Source: Virgibacillus sp. 7505 (lineage in GTDB: Bacteria > Bacillota > Bacilli > Bacillales > Amphibacillaceae). Taken from it: DNA of 64,000 bases. Below the pieces are notes generated by a model that was given only the letters and a program-made list of their open reading frames with translations, did not search any database and was not told the origin of the DNA. The translations under genes were made by a program, and so were the position numbers. The stretch lies in contig NZ_NPBF01000028.1 of NCBI RefSeq assembly GCF_002272135.1, positions 124,001 to 188,000 on the forward strand, in the 5' to 3' direction. Below, piece after piece: positions 52,652-61,595 of the stretch; position 1 is the first letter of the stretch, and every line of letters begins with the position of its first letter.

Positions 52652-53227
52652 ATGGAACTGCTCCAAAAAGCAATTCAAGAAAGAGGAACGATTATCGGGG
52701 ATGCAATCGTTAAAGTAGATAGCTTTTTGAATCATGAAATGGACACTGCCCTTTTATATCAAATCGGCAAGGAGTTCCGTCGCCGATTCCAGCACAAGTC
52801 TGTGACGAAAATCGTGACGATTGAAGCGGGCGGCATTGCTCCAGCGCTAATGGCTGGCCTTGCTTTCAACGTGCCGGTAGTGTATGCAAAAAAACAGAAG
52901 TCACTGACAATGAGAGGTGATGTTTATGTGGAATCTGTCTATTCGTTCACAAAGCAAGTGCATTCAGATGTGACGATCTCTAAGGATAGATTATCACCGG
53001 AGGATCACGTGCTGATTATCGATGACTTTCTTGCAAACGGAGAAGCAGCAGCCGGTTTAATCAGTATTCTTAATCAAGCTGGTGCCACTGTTGCTGGTAT
53101 CGGGATTGTCATCGAGAAAAGCTTTCAAAGAGGTAGAACTCGCCTGGAGGAACTAGGCATTGAAGTAGTATCCCTTGCCCGTATTGCACGCATAGGTGAA
53201 GGGAAAATAGAATTTTTGAACTCATAA
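52652..53227 (+). CDS. xpt: Xanthine phosphoribosyltransferase
   Basis: 191 aa. It salvages xanthine to XMP. PRPP motif HVLIIDDFLANGEAAAGL and xanthine-specific N-terminus. GAAAGGGGAAT precedes the ATG. In B. subtilis xpt is first after a guanine riboswitch; none is seen here, and no promoter fits in the preceding gap. It is the distal gene of the csp-orf-xpt stretch. Confidence 0.95.
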   Translation: MELLQKAIQERGTIIGDAIVKVDSFLNHEMDTALLYQIGKEFRRRFQHKSVTKIVTIEAGGIAPALMAGLAFNVPVVYAKKQKSLTMRGDVYVESVYSFTKQVHSDVTISKDRLSPEDHVLIIDDFLANGEAAAGLISILNQAGATVAGIGIVIEKSFQRGRTRLEELGIEVVSLARIARIGEGKIEFLNS

Positions 53228-53246
53228 CTTGATAGGATGATAGTTT

Positions 53247-54149
53247 GTGACTTACATATTGACCTTATTGCCAATCTTCGGTATTTTTCTTCTTGGTTTT
53301 GTTGGACAGAAGCTTTTGAAATTCGACATCCGAAGCATTTCGAAAATGTCGGTTTATCTGCTGTCCCCTGTATTGGCTTTCCAGACGTTCTATGAAAATC
53401 GTCTAAGTGCTGACTATATTTATTTGGCTGTTTTTGTTGTCGGTATTTGTCTGGCGCTGGTGCTGATCTGCTATGTAATCAGTCTTTTGCGCGGATATGA
53501 TCGCCAGGATACTTATAGCTTGATGCTTGGCGCCTCGTTTATGAACAACGGCAACTACGGAACGCCGCTTGTCTTATTCGTGTTCGGTGCAGCGGGCTTC
53601 GATTATGCGGTTATCCTGCTTGTACTGCAGCAGCTCGTCATGGTGACGATCGGTGTCTTTATTGCTGCCAAAGGTGGAGGGGCTGTGCTGTCGCCTCGTG
53701 CTACGTTCCTTTCCGTCTTGAAAATACCAATTATCTACGGAGCGATACTTGGTGTATTGTTCCAGTTGTTATCCGTCCCGCTTAGCGGTCCAATTACTGA
53801 AGCTGTCCACCTTGTGGCTGATGCGGCAATCCCTACAGTAATGATTGTGCTTGGTATGCAGCTTGCTAATATCTCATTGAAATCCTTTGAATATGAACGT
53901 CTTACTTATGCGCTTGTCCTGAAGCTGCTTGTCTCACCGGCGATCGCGTATTTATTCACACTGATCCTGCCAGTAGATGACATGGTCAAACAAATCATGA
54001 TTTTGGTCGCCGCAATGCCGACAGCGGCGAATACGACCCTTTACGCACTCGAATTTGGTGCTAAACCTGCTTATGTATCGAGTACAACACTGATCAGTAC
54101 GCTGCTCAGTCTAATTACCTTACCTGTTTTATTGTTTGTATTAATATAA
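53247..54149 (+). CDS. AEC family (auxin efflux carrier-like) transporter
   Basis: 300 aa with ten membrane helices. AEC features: SPVLAFQTFYENRL, LGASFMNNGNYGTPLVLFVFG and MPTAANTTLYALEFGAKP. Family members transport malate, malonate or amino acids. GTG start with a weak site (GGATGATAG). Ends at a bidirectional terminator. Confidence 0.88.
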   Translation: MTYILTLLPIFGIFLLGFVGQKLLKFDIRSISKMSVYLLSPVLAFQTFYENRLSADYIYLAVFVVGICLALVLICYVISLLRGYDRQDTYSLMLGASFMNNGNYGTPLVLFVFGAAGFDYAVILLVLQQLVMVTIGVFIAAKGGGAVLSPRATFLSVLKIPIIYGAILGVLFQLLSVPLSGPITEAVHLVADAAIPTVMIVLGMQLANISLKSFEYERLTYALVLKLLVSPAIAYLFTLILPVDDMVKQIMILVAAMPTAANTTLYALEFGAKPAYVSSTTLISTLLSLITLPVLLFVLI

Positions 54150-54175
54150 AGAGGCCAGTTTCCTGGCCTCTTTTC
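54149..54175. terminator. Bidirectional terminator
   Basis: AGAGGCCAG-TTTC-CTGGCCTCT followed by TTTTC. Confidence 0.9.
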
Positions 54176-55054
54176 TTATGCTTTCTTTGTAAACAGTTTT
54201 ATTAGGGCTTGCGTGCCGAGATCCTCATCGCCATTTTCGGCAAGACGTTCATATAAGGAGAGGCTTAGTTCCAGTCCAGGTGTTGTCATCCCCATATCCT
54301 TAGCTGCTTCCAGAGCAAGTTTCATGTCCTTGATGAAATGTTTCACATAGAAACCAGGGTCATAGTCTCCTTTGATCATCCGGGGAGCAAGGTTGCTCAA
54401 GCTGAAGCTGCCGGCAGCGCCTGTCGTTATTGACTGGAGCACCTTGGATGGGTCCATGCCTGCGTGCTCTGCATACGCGATAGCTTCGCAAACGCCTACC
54501 ATATTGCTCGCAATGGTTATCTGATTGATCAGCTTCGTATGCTGTCCGAAACCGGCAGGTCCTTGGAGGATGATGTTTTCACCCATTGCTTCGAACACTG
54601 GGAGGACAGCTTGAAACGCATCTGCTTCACCGCCGACCATGATGGCTAGTTTTCCATTCTGCGCGCCAATATCTCCTCCTGAGACAGGAGCATCCAACGC
54701 GAAGATACCTTTATCTTTTGCTTCAGTATGGATTTCCTCTGCAAGAGCTGGCTTCGAGGTCGTCATATCAATTACATAGGTGCCCGGGCGTGCGTGATGA
54801 ATAATGCCGTTTTCCCCAAAGTAGACTTCCCTAACATCGCTAGGGTAGCCAACCATCGTAATTACTGCATCCACACTGGCAGCGAGGCTTGCAGGTGTAT
54901 CGTGCCAAACTGCTCCAGCATCAATCAATTCTTCTGCTTTCGCTTTCGTTCGCGTATAGACCGCCAGTTCAAAGCCTGCCTGCATCAAATTGCGACTCAT
55001 GCTTTTTCCCATAACGCCTGTACCGATGAATCCTACTTTCTTGATAGTTCCCAT
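54176..55054 (-). CDS. 3-hydroxyisobutyrate dehydrogenase family oxidoreductase (YkwC-like)
   Basis: 292 aa. NAD(P)-binding VGFIGTGVMGKSMSRNL; substrate loop DAPVSGGDIGAQNGKL; catalytic Lys in QHTKLINQI; a GAAGSFSLSNLAPRMI segment of the beta-hydroxyacid dehydrogenases. The exact substrate is unknown. ATG at 55054 follows AAGGAGGG. Confidence 0.9.
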   Translation of the reverse strand: MGTIKKVGFIGTGVMGKSMSRNLMQAGFELAVYTRTKAKAEELIDAGAVWHDTPASLAASVDAVITMVGYPSDVREVYFGENGIIHHARPGTYVIDMTTSKPALAEEIHTEAKDKGIFALDAPVSGGDIGAQNGKLAIMVGGEADAFQAVLPVFEAMGENIILQGPAGFGQHTKLINQITIASNMVGVCEAIAYAEHAGMDPSKVLQSITTGAAGSFSLSNLAPRMIKGDYDPGFYVKHFIKDMKLALEAAKDMGMTTPGLELSLSLYERLAENGDEDLGTQALIKLFTKKA

Positions 55055-55228
55055 ATAATCCCTCCTTAGCATGCACTTTTATCGTACCTTTAAGCTTCAG
55101 GAATGTCGAGTACTGGTGATAGAATCATGAAAAATCACAAACAATTTTTCGACAGCGAAAAACCTCGAAAGACGGCAGTTTCTTTTTTGCGACAGATTGT
55201 GAAATGAGGCAGTTCAAAAAGATAGAGA

Positions 55229-55257
55229 TTGAAAGAGTTATGGATATATGGTAAAGT
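55229..55257 (+). promoter_or_regulatory. Promoter of the ribonucleotide reductase gene
   Basis: TTGAAA (55229-55234) and TAAAGT (55252-55257) are 17 bp apart. Transcription would start near 55264, at the first NrdR box. Confidence 0.65.
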
Positions 55258-55262
55258 CATTT

Positions 55263-55310
55263 ATACAACATCTTGTTAGTGAAGACATAATTAAACACTA
55301 TATATAGTTT
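55263..55310 (+). promoter_or_regulatory. Pair of NrdR boxes
   Basis: ATACAACATCTTGTTA (55263-55278) and ACACTATATATAGTTT (55295-55310) match the 16-bp NrdR consensus ACACWAYATMTWGTGT at about 13 and 15 positions. Their starts are 32 bp apart, the canonical three-helical-turn spacing. Confidence 0.85.
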
Positions 55311-55319
55311 CGAAGGCGA

Positions 55320-55396
55320 GCAAGCCGGGTATCGATAGTAGATGAAGAAATCGCTTCATTTGCTTGATAGACAGTGTTCTCAGACACTTTTTATTT
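55320..55396 (+). promoter_or_regulatory. Structured leader with weak terminator, upstream of nrdA
   Basis: CAAGC/GCTTG (55321-55325, 55362-55366) encloses a hairpin ATGAAG/CTTCAT; a second stem AGTGT/ACACT (55373-55377, 55384-55388) is followed by TTTTTATTT. It resembles an attenuator, but the stems are short. The remaining leader to 55534 shows nothing I can name. Confidence 0.4.
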
Positions 55397-55534
55397 GTCG
55401 ATTCTGATCTATGTTACTACTGTATCTTGTAGGATAGACAGAAGGGACAGTTTCCTGGTAGTTGCTCACTTTGTGCGTTTAGGGGAAAGAAGTACTTACA
55501 ATTACACCTGTATTTTGGAGGAGGAAGTTTCAAC

Positions 55535-57751
55535 ATGTTAGATATGACACAAACAGTCAATTGGAAAGAGCATGTGGCAGCCGTGCTCGAATCACGCTTT
55601 GCAGAAGCTGATGCAAAACATCTGATTCAATATGGTGAACGCCTGATGGAGCAGAAGGCTTGGTCATCAGATAAAGAGTGGTTGAACCAACTTATATTGG
55701 AGGGCTTGTCACAGCTGGATGAAGAAGAGCCGCAATGGACTTATATCGCTGCCAGCTTGTATCTTGAACAGCTTTATTTCCAAGCTTCACAAAACCGAGG
55801 TTACAATTTCGAAGAGAAATATGGATCATTCTACAGCTTGATTCAGCAATTGACTGAGATCGGTATCTATAACAAATTCCTTCTCGACACATACAGTGAA
55901 GAGGAAATCAATCATTTCCATAGCTTGATCGACTACAAGAAAGACGGACTGTTCACATACATCGGTCTGCGTACGCTTGCGGATCGTTATCTTGCGACCG
56001 ACCATAAAGGCGGAACATATGAGCTTCCGCAGGAGAGATTCATGATCATCGCAATGACAGTCATGAGCAAAGAGCCTAAGGAAACGCGCAAAGAGCTTGT
56101 AACAGAAGCTTACTGGGCATTAAGCAATCTTTACATGACAGTCGCTACACCTACATTGTCTAACTCAGGTAAGAGTTATGGCCAGCTTTCCAGCTGCTTC
56201 ATTGATACAGTCGATGACAGCCTGCAAGGAATTTTCGACAGCAATACAGACATTGCCAACCTTTCAAAAAACGGAGGCGGTATCGGTGTTTATCTAGGTA
56301 AGATCCGCAGCCGAGGCAGTGCGATCAAAGGGTTCGAAGGTGCATCTTCTGGTGTGCTTCCTTGGATGAAACAGCTTAACAATACTGCAGTTAGTGTGGA
56401 CCAGCTTGGTCAGCGTAAAGGTGCGATTGCCACATATCTTGATATTTGGCATAAAGACATCTTCCCATTCCTTGACGCGAAGCTGAATAATGGAGATGAG
56501 CGTCAGCGTACACATGATTTGTTCACTGGTGTCTGCCTGCCAGATATCTTCATGGAACAAGTGCAATCTCGCGGCAATTGGTATCTATTCGATCCGCATG
56601 AAGTTCGACGTGTCATGGGCTTCTCTTTAGAAGATTTCTATGATGAGACTAGAGGCGATGGTTCCTTCCGTGAGAAGTATTGGGCTTGTGTAGAGAATCC
56701 AGACCTGCATAAGGAAGAGATTCCAGCCATCAATGTGATGAAACGTATCCTGCGCAGCCAGCTGGAAACGGGCGGACCGTTCATGTTCTACCGGGATGAA
56801 GTAAACCGTCAGAATGCCAATAAGCATGCTGGTATGATTTATTCCAGTAACCTATGTACGGAAATCATGCAAAACCAAAGCCCGACTATCATGACAGAAC
56901 AAGTCACTCAAGATGGTAAAATCATCATCACAAAAGAACCGGGTGACTTCGTTGTGTGTAACCTGTCCTCCATCTCTTTGGCTAAGGCAGTTACAGAAGA
57001 TGTCCTGGAACGCCTGATTCCGATTCAGGTTCGTATGCTGGACAATGTTATTGATTTGAATACAATTCCTGTTTTGCAAGCTCAGATCACAAACCAGAAA
57101 TACCGTGCTATTGGACTAGGAACGTTTGGATGGCATCACTTGCTTGCATTGAAACAAATCGATTGGGAAAGTGATGAAGCTGTAGCATATGCAGATGAAC
57201 TTTATGAGAAAATCGCTTACCTGACAATTCGATCCAGCATGGAAATTGCGAAGGAAAAAGGTGTTTACCCTGTTTTCGAAGGTTCCGACTGGGCAGATGG
57301 AAGCTATTTTGATAATAAAGGCTACACAACCGGCGATTCCGAACTAGACTGGAAAGGCCTGCAGGAGCAGGTGAAAGAAAATGGTATGCGTAACGCGTAC
57401 TTGATGGCAGTAGCGCCGAACTCTTCTACTGCATTGATTGCAGGAAGCACAGCTACGACAGATCCGATTTTCAGTAAGTTCTATTCTGAAGAGAAGAAGG
57501 ACTATAAAATTCCGGTTACTGCACCTGATTTGAATGAAGAAACAGATCGCTTCTATAAATCCGCTTATGAAATCGATCAGCAGTGGAGCGTGAAGCAAAA
57601 TGCAGCACGCCAAAAGCATATCGATCAGGCGATTTCTTTCAATATGTATGTTCCGAATTCCATCAAAGCAAAAGAATTGCTTGATTTGCATATTGCTGTT
57701 TGGGATTCTGGTATTAAGACATCTTATTATTTGCGTTCTACATCCAACTAA
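55535..57751 (+). CDS. nrdA: Ribonucleoside-diphosphate reductase alpha subunit (class Ia type), C-terminal Cys tail missing
   Basis: 738 aa. Catalytic residues are present: Cys in GQLSSCFID, thiyl Cys with Asn/Glu in SSNLCTEIM, Cys in VVCNLSSIS, and the Tyr pair in KTSYYLRS. Strong ribosome binding site GGAGGAGG. Two deviations: it ends right after the Tyr pair, so the ~20-residue tail with the CxxC-type thioredoxin-reducible cysteines is absent, and no beta subunit follows before a strong terminator. The enzyme may be degraded, have an unusual re-reduction, or act with a separate alpha. NrdR boxes lie upstream. Confidence 0.87.
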   Translation: MLDMTQTVNWKEHVAAVLESRFAEADAKHLIQYGERLMEQKAWSSDKEWLNQLILEGLSQLDEEEPQWTYIAASLYLEQLYFQASQNRGYNFEEKYGSFYSLIQQLTEIGIYNKFLLDTYSEEEINHFHSLIDYKKDGLFTYIGLRTLADRYLATDHKGGTYELPQERFMIIAMTVMSKEPKETRKELVTEAYWALSNLYMTVATPTLSNSGKSYGQLSSCFIDTVDDSLQGIFDSNTDIANLSKNGGGIGVYLGKIRSRGSAIKGFEGASSGVLPWMKQLNNTAVSVDQLGQRKGAIATYLDIWHKDIFPFLDAKLNNGDERQRTHDLFTGVCLPDIFMEQVQSRGNWYLFDPHEVRRVMGFSLEDFYDETRGDGSFREKYWACVENPDLHKEEIPAINVMKRILRSQLETGGPFMFYRDEVNRQNANKHAGMIYSSNLCTEIMQNQSPTIMTEQVTQDGKIIITKEPGDFVVCNLSSISLAKAVTEDVLERLIPIQVRMLDNVIDLNTIPVLQAQITNQKYRAIGLGTFGWHHLLALKQIDWESDEAVAYADELYEKIAYLTIRSSMEIAKEKGVYPVFEGSDWADGSYFDNKGYTTGDSELDWKGLQEQVKENGMRNAYLMAVAPNSSTALIAGSTATTDPIFSKFYSEEKKDYKIPVTAPDLNEETDRFYKSAYEIDQQWSVKQNAARQKHIDQAISFNMYVPNSIKAKELLDLHIAVWDSGIKTSYYLRSTSN

Positions 57752-57755
57752 TACA

Positions 57756-57787
57756 AAAGGGACCTTGTTTTACAGGGTCCCTTTTTC
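57756..57787 (+). terminator. Intrinsic terminator after nrdA
   Basis: AAAGGGACC pairs with GGTCCCTTT and is followed by T. It overlaps the 3' end of the convergent gene. Confidence 0.9.
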
Positions 57788-58435
57788 TATGCGCTTGACT
57801 TGTTCATTTCCGAAGACTGCTGCTGGCTTCTCATTCTCTAAATATAAACAGGCATCCTCATCTATGCCATACCCGAAAGGGATGTCGTGTTGATGAAGAC
57901 CGGCAAGGAGATTCGGCTCATCCTGCCATTGAGAAAAATGGACACTGATTAGCTGATTAGAAAGAATGCCGAGTCCAGCTCCGCTCCAAGCGCGGTGATT
58001 GTCCGTATCGTGCGGGGACAGCAGGACGGTTTCAGGCATAAGCAATGCTCCCGCGCTATTGCCAGCCAGCGGTGTACCTGCAGCATATTTTTCTATTAAC
58101 AGCCCCTTGAATGGTTGTTTGGTGTAGATGCTATAGTATGTTTCCGAATGACCGCCTCCAATGTAAATGCCTGTAGCACTTGTGATAATCTCAGCCGATT
58201 TTGCTATATCCAATTCACCTTTTTCATTCGGTACGATCACGGATACATTGCTCTCATGAACCCCTTGGGCAATCCAGTGACTTGTATAACGGGACAGGAA
58301 TGCTTCCCAGCCTTTTCGATATACAATCAATAATGCGATATGAGCGCTTTCCCCGCCTGCTGCTTTGGCAAAGTGGACATTCGCTTCTTCCTGCGAGGTA
58401 TTTCCTCCGAGCAGGTACAGTCTTCTGGTTTGCAT
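57770..58435 (-). CDS. S51-family peptidase / cyanophycinase-like protein
   Basis: 221 aa, class I glutamine-amidotransferase-like fold. The nucleophile Ser sits in LAGNSAGALLM, and IYIGGGHSETYY, HFSQWQDEPNL and GYGIDEDACLYLE match peptidase E/cyanophycinase proteins. It probably hydrolyses Asp- or beta-Asp-linked peptides. ATGGAGGCGATACTTT precedes the ATG. Its last residues overlap the nrdA terminator. Confidence 0.85.
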   Translation of the reverse strand: MQTRRLYLLGGNTSQEEANVHFAKAAGGESAHIALLIVYRKGWEAFLSRYTSHWIAQGVHESNVSVIVPNEKGELDIAKSAEIITSATGIYIGGGHSETYYSIYTKQPFKGLLIEKYAAGTPLAGNSAGALLMPETVLLSPHDTDNHRAWSGAGLGILSNQLISVHFSQWQDEPNLLAGLHQHDIPFGYGIDEDACLYLENEKPAAVFGNEQVKRIEKGTL

Positions 58436-58541
58436 AAAGTATCGCCTCCATTTTCCTGATTATACAATATGTCCCGTCTTAATAGAGATGGGTTTTATGT
58501 CACATACTACTGACAGCAGGAAATGAACAGGAGGAAAGTGC

Positions 58542-59255
58542 ATGGTCAGACAAGAGACATTGAATGCCTGTAAAGAAATGCTTGAGAATCGTTTGCAGGA
58601 ATTGAAACAGGCGCTGAAGGACCATTTTGGTGTCGAGATGTCCTACACAAAGGATGCTATGGGTGAGCTGAGCAACTATGATAATCACCCTGGAGATACA
58701 GCGACGGAGCTATATGAGCGGGAGAAGGATATCGCGCTGAATGATCATCTGGAGCAGGAGATGAAGGACGTACAGGCTGCCCTGAAAAGAATAGAAGATG
58801 GATCCTTTGGGATTTGTATGAAATCAGGAAAACCGATTCCGGAAGAACGTCTGCTGGCGATGCCGACAGCAGAAACGCTTGTGGAGTACAAGCCGCAGAG
58901 AATGACACTGCATGACCGCCCAGCTGAGGAAGCTGTCATCCATCCCCGTCTCGAAGATTTGGAAGGAAAAGATGACGAAGAAGACACGGAGCATAATTTC
59001 TATGATGGAGAGGATGCCTTGCAGGATCTGCAAGCGTATGGCTCATCCGAAACGCCTTCCGATTTCGTCAATACAGAAAAAGATTATGATTATATGGCTG
59101 TAAATTCCGATGAAGAGGTGGGCGGAGCACAGGATATCGAGAATTTCCTGCTTGCCGACATGGATGGCAAGTTTGATGGAGTAAACGAGGATCATGAGAA
59201 GTACGAAGATTATCTGGAGGATGCAGACGTTAAATCCATTCTCTATGACGAGTAA
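58542..59255 (+). CDS. yteA: YteA-like sporulation protein (DksA/TraR family)
   Basis: 237 aa. Coiled-coil N-terminus (ACKEMLENRLQELKQALKDH), then a DksA-type segment YEREKDIALNDHLEQEMKDV and GSFGICMKSGKPIPEERLLA. The zinc finger is degenerate: only one of the four usual Cys is kept. A long acidic C-terminal tail. The family is linked to sporulation (TIGR02890). Strong site AGGAGG upstream; ends at a strong terminator. Confidence 0.87.
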   Translation: MVRQETLNACKEMLENRLQELKQALKDHFGVEMSYTKDAMGELSNYDNHPGDTATELYEREKDIALNDHLEQEMKDVQAALKRIEDGSFGICMKSGKPIPEERLLAMPTAETLVEYKPQRMTLHDRPAEEAVIHPRLEDLEGKDDEEDTEHNFYDGEDALQDLQAYGSSETPSDFVNTEKDYDYMAVNSDEEVGGAQDIENFLLADMDGKFDGVNEDHEKYEDYLEDADVKSILYDE

Positions 59256-59286
59256 AAAGAGCTGGGCACACATGCCCAGCTCTTTT
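59254..59286 (+). terminator. Intrinsic terminator after yteA
   Basis: AAAAGAGCTGGGCA pairs with TGCCCAGCTCTTTT. Confidence 0.92.
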
Positions 59287-59323
59287 GCTGTACAGAGAAA
59301 CTTGCATACATGCTTATCCGGCG

Positions 59324-59352
59324 GAATACGTTGTACTACAAGCTACGTATTC
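59324..59352 (+). repeat. Nested palindrome upstream of the methyltransferase gene
   Basis: Perfect arms GAATACGT (59324-59331) and ACGTATTC (59345-59352) enclose a second palindrome, TTGTA-C-TACAA. It ends about six bases before AAAGGGG, the ribosome binding site. It could be an operator or RNA stem. Confidence 0.55.
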
Positions 59353-59370
59353 TAATAAAGGGGTTGAAGC

Positions 59371-60039
59371 ATGTTGACAGAAGCATGGACTTCAAGATTT
59401 TTCAAGCACGATGATCGTAAGGAAAGCGATTTTGTGCTTAAATTACCGGATGCTTGGTGGAGCCGCAGCTGTGAATATGGATGGGCGGCTTCTTTTGTGG
59501 AAGCGGATGATATCGTGCTGGATGCTGCATCAGGAATCAGCCATCCGTTTAAGTTTCATTTAGCAGCTTCAGCTAAGACAGTGTATGCATGTGATATAGA
59601 TAGCAGGATTACAGATGATCAGGCGATTCTGGAGGATGTGACCAAGGATTTTGGTCCGGAGGAAACGGCGCGTTTACCTGAAGACCTGCTCCGGAATATC
59701 CATCGTGCTGAAGCTAATCTGACATCATTGCCCTATGAGGATGCATTTTTCGATAAAATCTTCTGTATCTCGGTGATGGAGCACCTGGATGTTAGCGTGC
59801 AAAAACGTGCTTGGGAGCAATTCAGCCGTATCTTGAAACCGGACGGTTATGTCATCATGACATTCGACTATCCAACAGTCGATATTAATATTCTGGAAAC
59901 ATTGGCGGAGCTGGGGGGCTTTGAATATGCCGGACGAGTTGAATCGGAAATGCCTGCAGATGCGCTATTCAATGATCAGTGGGGACGACTGTATTGCTAC
60001 CGAGCTATCTTTCGAAAGAAGAAACCTCCTTCCACTTGA
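59371..60039 (+). CDS. Class I SAM-dependent methyltransferase
   Basis: 222 aa. Motif I VLDAASGISHPFKFHLA, acidic loop VYACDIDSRI and FFDKIFCISVMEHLD, with a Rossmann fold layout. The substrate is unknown; location beside a glycosyltransferase and a NUDIX gene hints at glycan modification. AAAGGGG precedes the ATG. It converges on the interrupted glycosyltransferase and overlaps its 3' end by 35 bases. Confidence 0.85.
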   Translation: MLTEAWTSRFFKHDDRKESDFVLKLPDAWWSRSCEYGWAASFVEADDIVLDAASGISHPFKFHLAASAKTVYACDIDSRITDDQAILEDVTKDFGPEETARLPEDLLRNIHRAEANLTSLPYEDAFFDKIFCISVMEHLDVSVQKRAWEQFSRILKPDGYVIMTFDYPTVDINILETLAELGGFEYAGRVESEMPADALFNDQWGRLYCYRAIFRKKKPPST

Positions 60040-61555
60040 TTAACTTCGGATCAGGATCCAAAATGCTTTCATATTGAGCCTTCTGGCCATAGATTGCTTC
60101 TGGATCCTGCTGGCGATAGCGTTCGTATTTTCGTATGCGATCCTCCGCTCTGGCCCAGCCAAAATGCTTGATACGGACGCTGCTGATGCCATTCGGCAGC
60201 TGAAAGATATTTTCCGGGAAGCGACCGCAATGAACAGGTGTTTCCCGCCATTCATATGGAAATACGGGCTGATAGCGCAGCAGGAATGGACGGAAAAATA
60301 GATGTGCTTGCCAGTACTGATCCTCCCGGTAACGCTCTTCATCCCAGAAATCGAATAAGCGGAATGAATAAAGATCGAGATCAGCTTGATTCAGCAGCTG
60401 GTCTTTTTCTTTGAGGAAAACGTCATCCAGTACTTCATCCGCATCGAGATTCAGAATCCAATCAGGTTCCGCTGCAATTGTTGCCTGCCACTGCTGTTTC
60501 CGCAGCTCTATTTCGTTGTTGAATCCGGACTGGGGATTTTCGATTAATGTCAGCGGAACGTCATACTCCCTGCAAAGCTTCCGGCAAATGGCTGCTGTAT
60601 TATCTGTACTATGGTCATCAATGATGACAGCCTGATCAACTGCGGGAAGAGAAGATCGCAGCGAACGCTCTAGATAGCGTCCGGATTCATTTTTGACAAT
60701 CATGGATAGAGTGAGGGTATTACTGGTATCCTTCGTAATGCGATAGTTATGCCCAGGCCAGTTATGCTCCCATCTGAATGCAGGGAGCTTTGCAAGATCC
60801 GTCTTGCGGTAAAGGTGAAAGGCAGGGTAATGTGTATCGACAAAAAGCGAGATGCCGAGTGCTGCTGCACGAATACAAAAGTGGCGATCTTCTCCCCAAA
60901 AGGAGAGATTAGGTATTTCCCCGAAATGGACTCCCTTATTTAAAGCTTCCCTGGTGATAAGTGTACAAGCGCCCAATCCCCCAACTTCATATGTTCCTGG
61001 TTTCCGCATCTGTTCCAGAAATTCCTGGTGCCGTGCTGCACGTTCTGTATCCGATAAAGCTTCGCCGCGGTGGTGGGTGAATTGTTCATATTCATCCTTT
61101 AACCAGACTTGGGGAAGAGCCTGCGTGCCAGGCTGCCATTGGGTCCAGAAAATACAGGAAATGATATCTTTTTGACTGGCTAGTAATTTTTCCAATGTGG
61201 CCGGGTGGAGTACAATATCGGAATCGACAAAAAAGATCTAATCCATTTTCTGCTCGACCGCATAGGAAATGATTTTATTCTTCAGAGCTGCCACTTTCCG
61301 AATAAGAGCTTCTGTCCAGTAGTGGGTGTGTTCATCCTTCTGATAGGAATCAGTGGTTTCGGATGGGAGGATGACAGCATCGTGTTCTGCAGCGAAAGCG
61401 GAAAGTAAGGTGCTCGATTTTGGATCATCATTATCATCGATGAAGCAGTAGAAAATCGATGATTCTGTTGTTTGCAGTCTGTTGAGGGAATCCAAATAGG
61501 CAGCTAATATGTCGGGGTCTTGTTTTACGGTTGTGCCGATCAATACGGTTTGCAT
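60005..61555 (-). pseudogene. Two-domain glycosyltransferase with in-frame TAG
   Basis: One frame from ATG 61555 (AAAGGAGC upstream) runs to 60005 with a single TAG at 61238-61240. The N-terminal part (MQTVLIGTTVKQDPDILAAYL) and the sequence after the stop (IFFVDSDIVLHPATLEKLLA, a DxD motif, then GGLGACTLITREALNKG) form an Anp1-like domain; the C-terminal half is a second GT2 domain (LSMIVKNESGRYLERSLRSS, DWILNLDADEVL). The TAG sits where Tyr is expected (KMD-Tyr-IFFVDSD). Downstream sequence is intact with no frameshift. Probably a recent pseudogene; readthrough cannot be excluded. Confidence 0.85.
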
Positions 61556-61595
61556 GCACCATGCTCCTTTATGTAGTCTGTTAATAATATATCTT

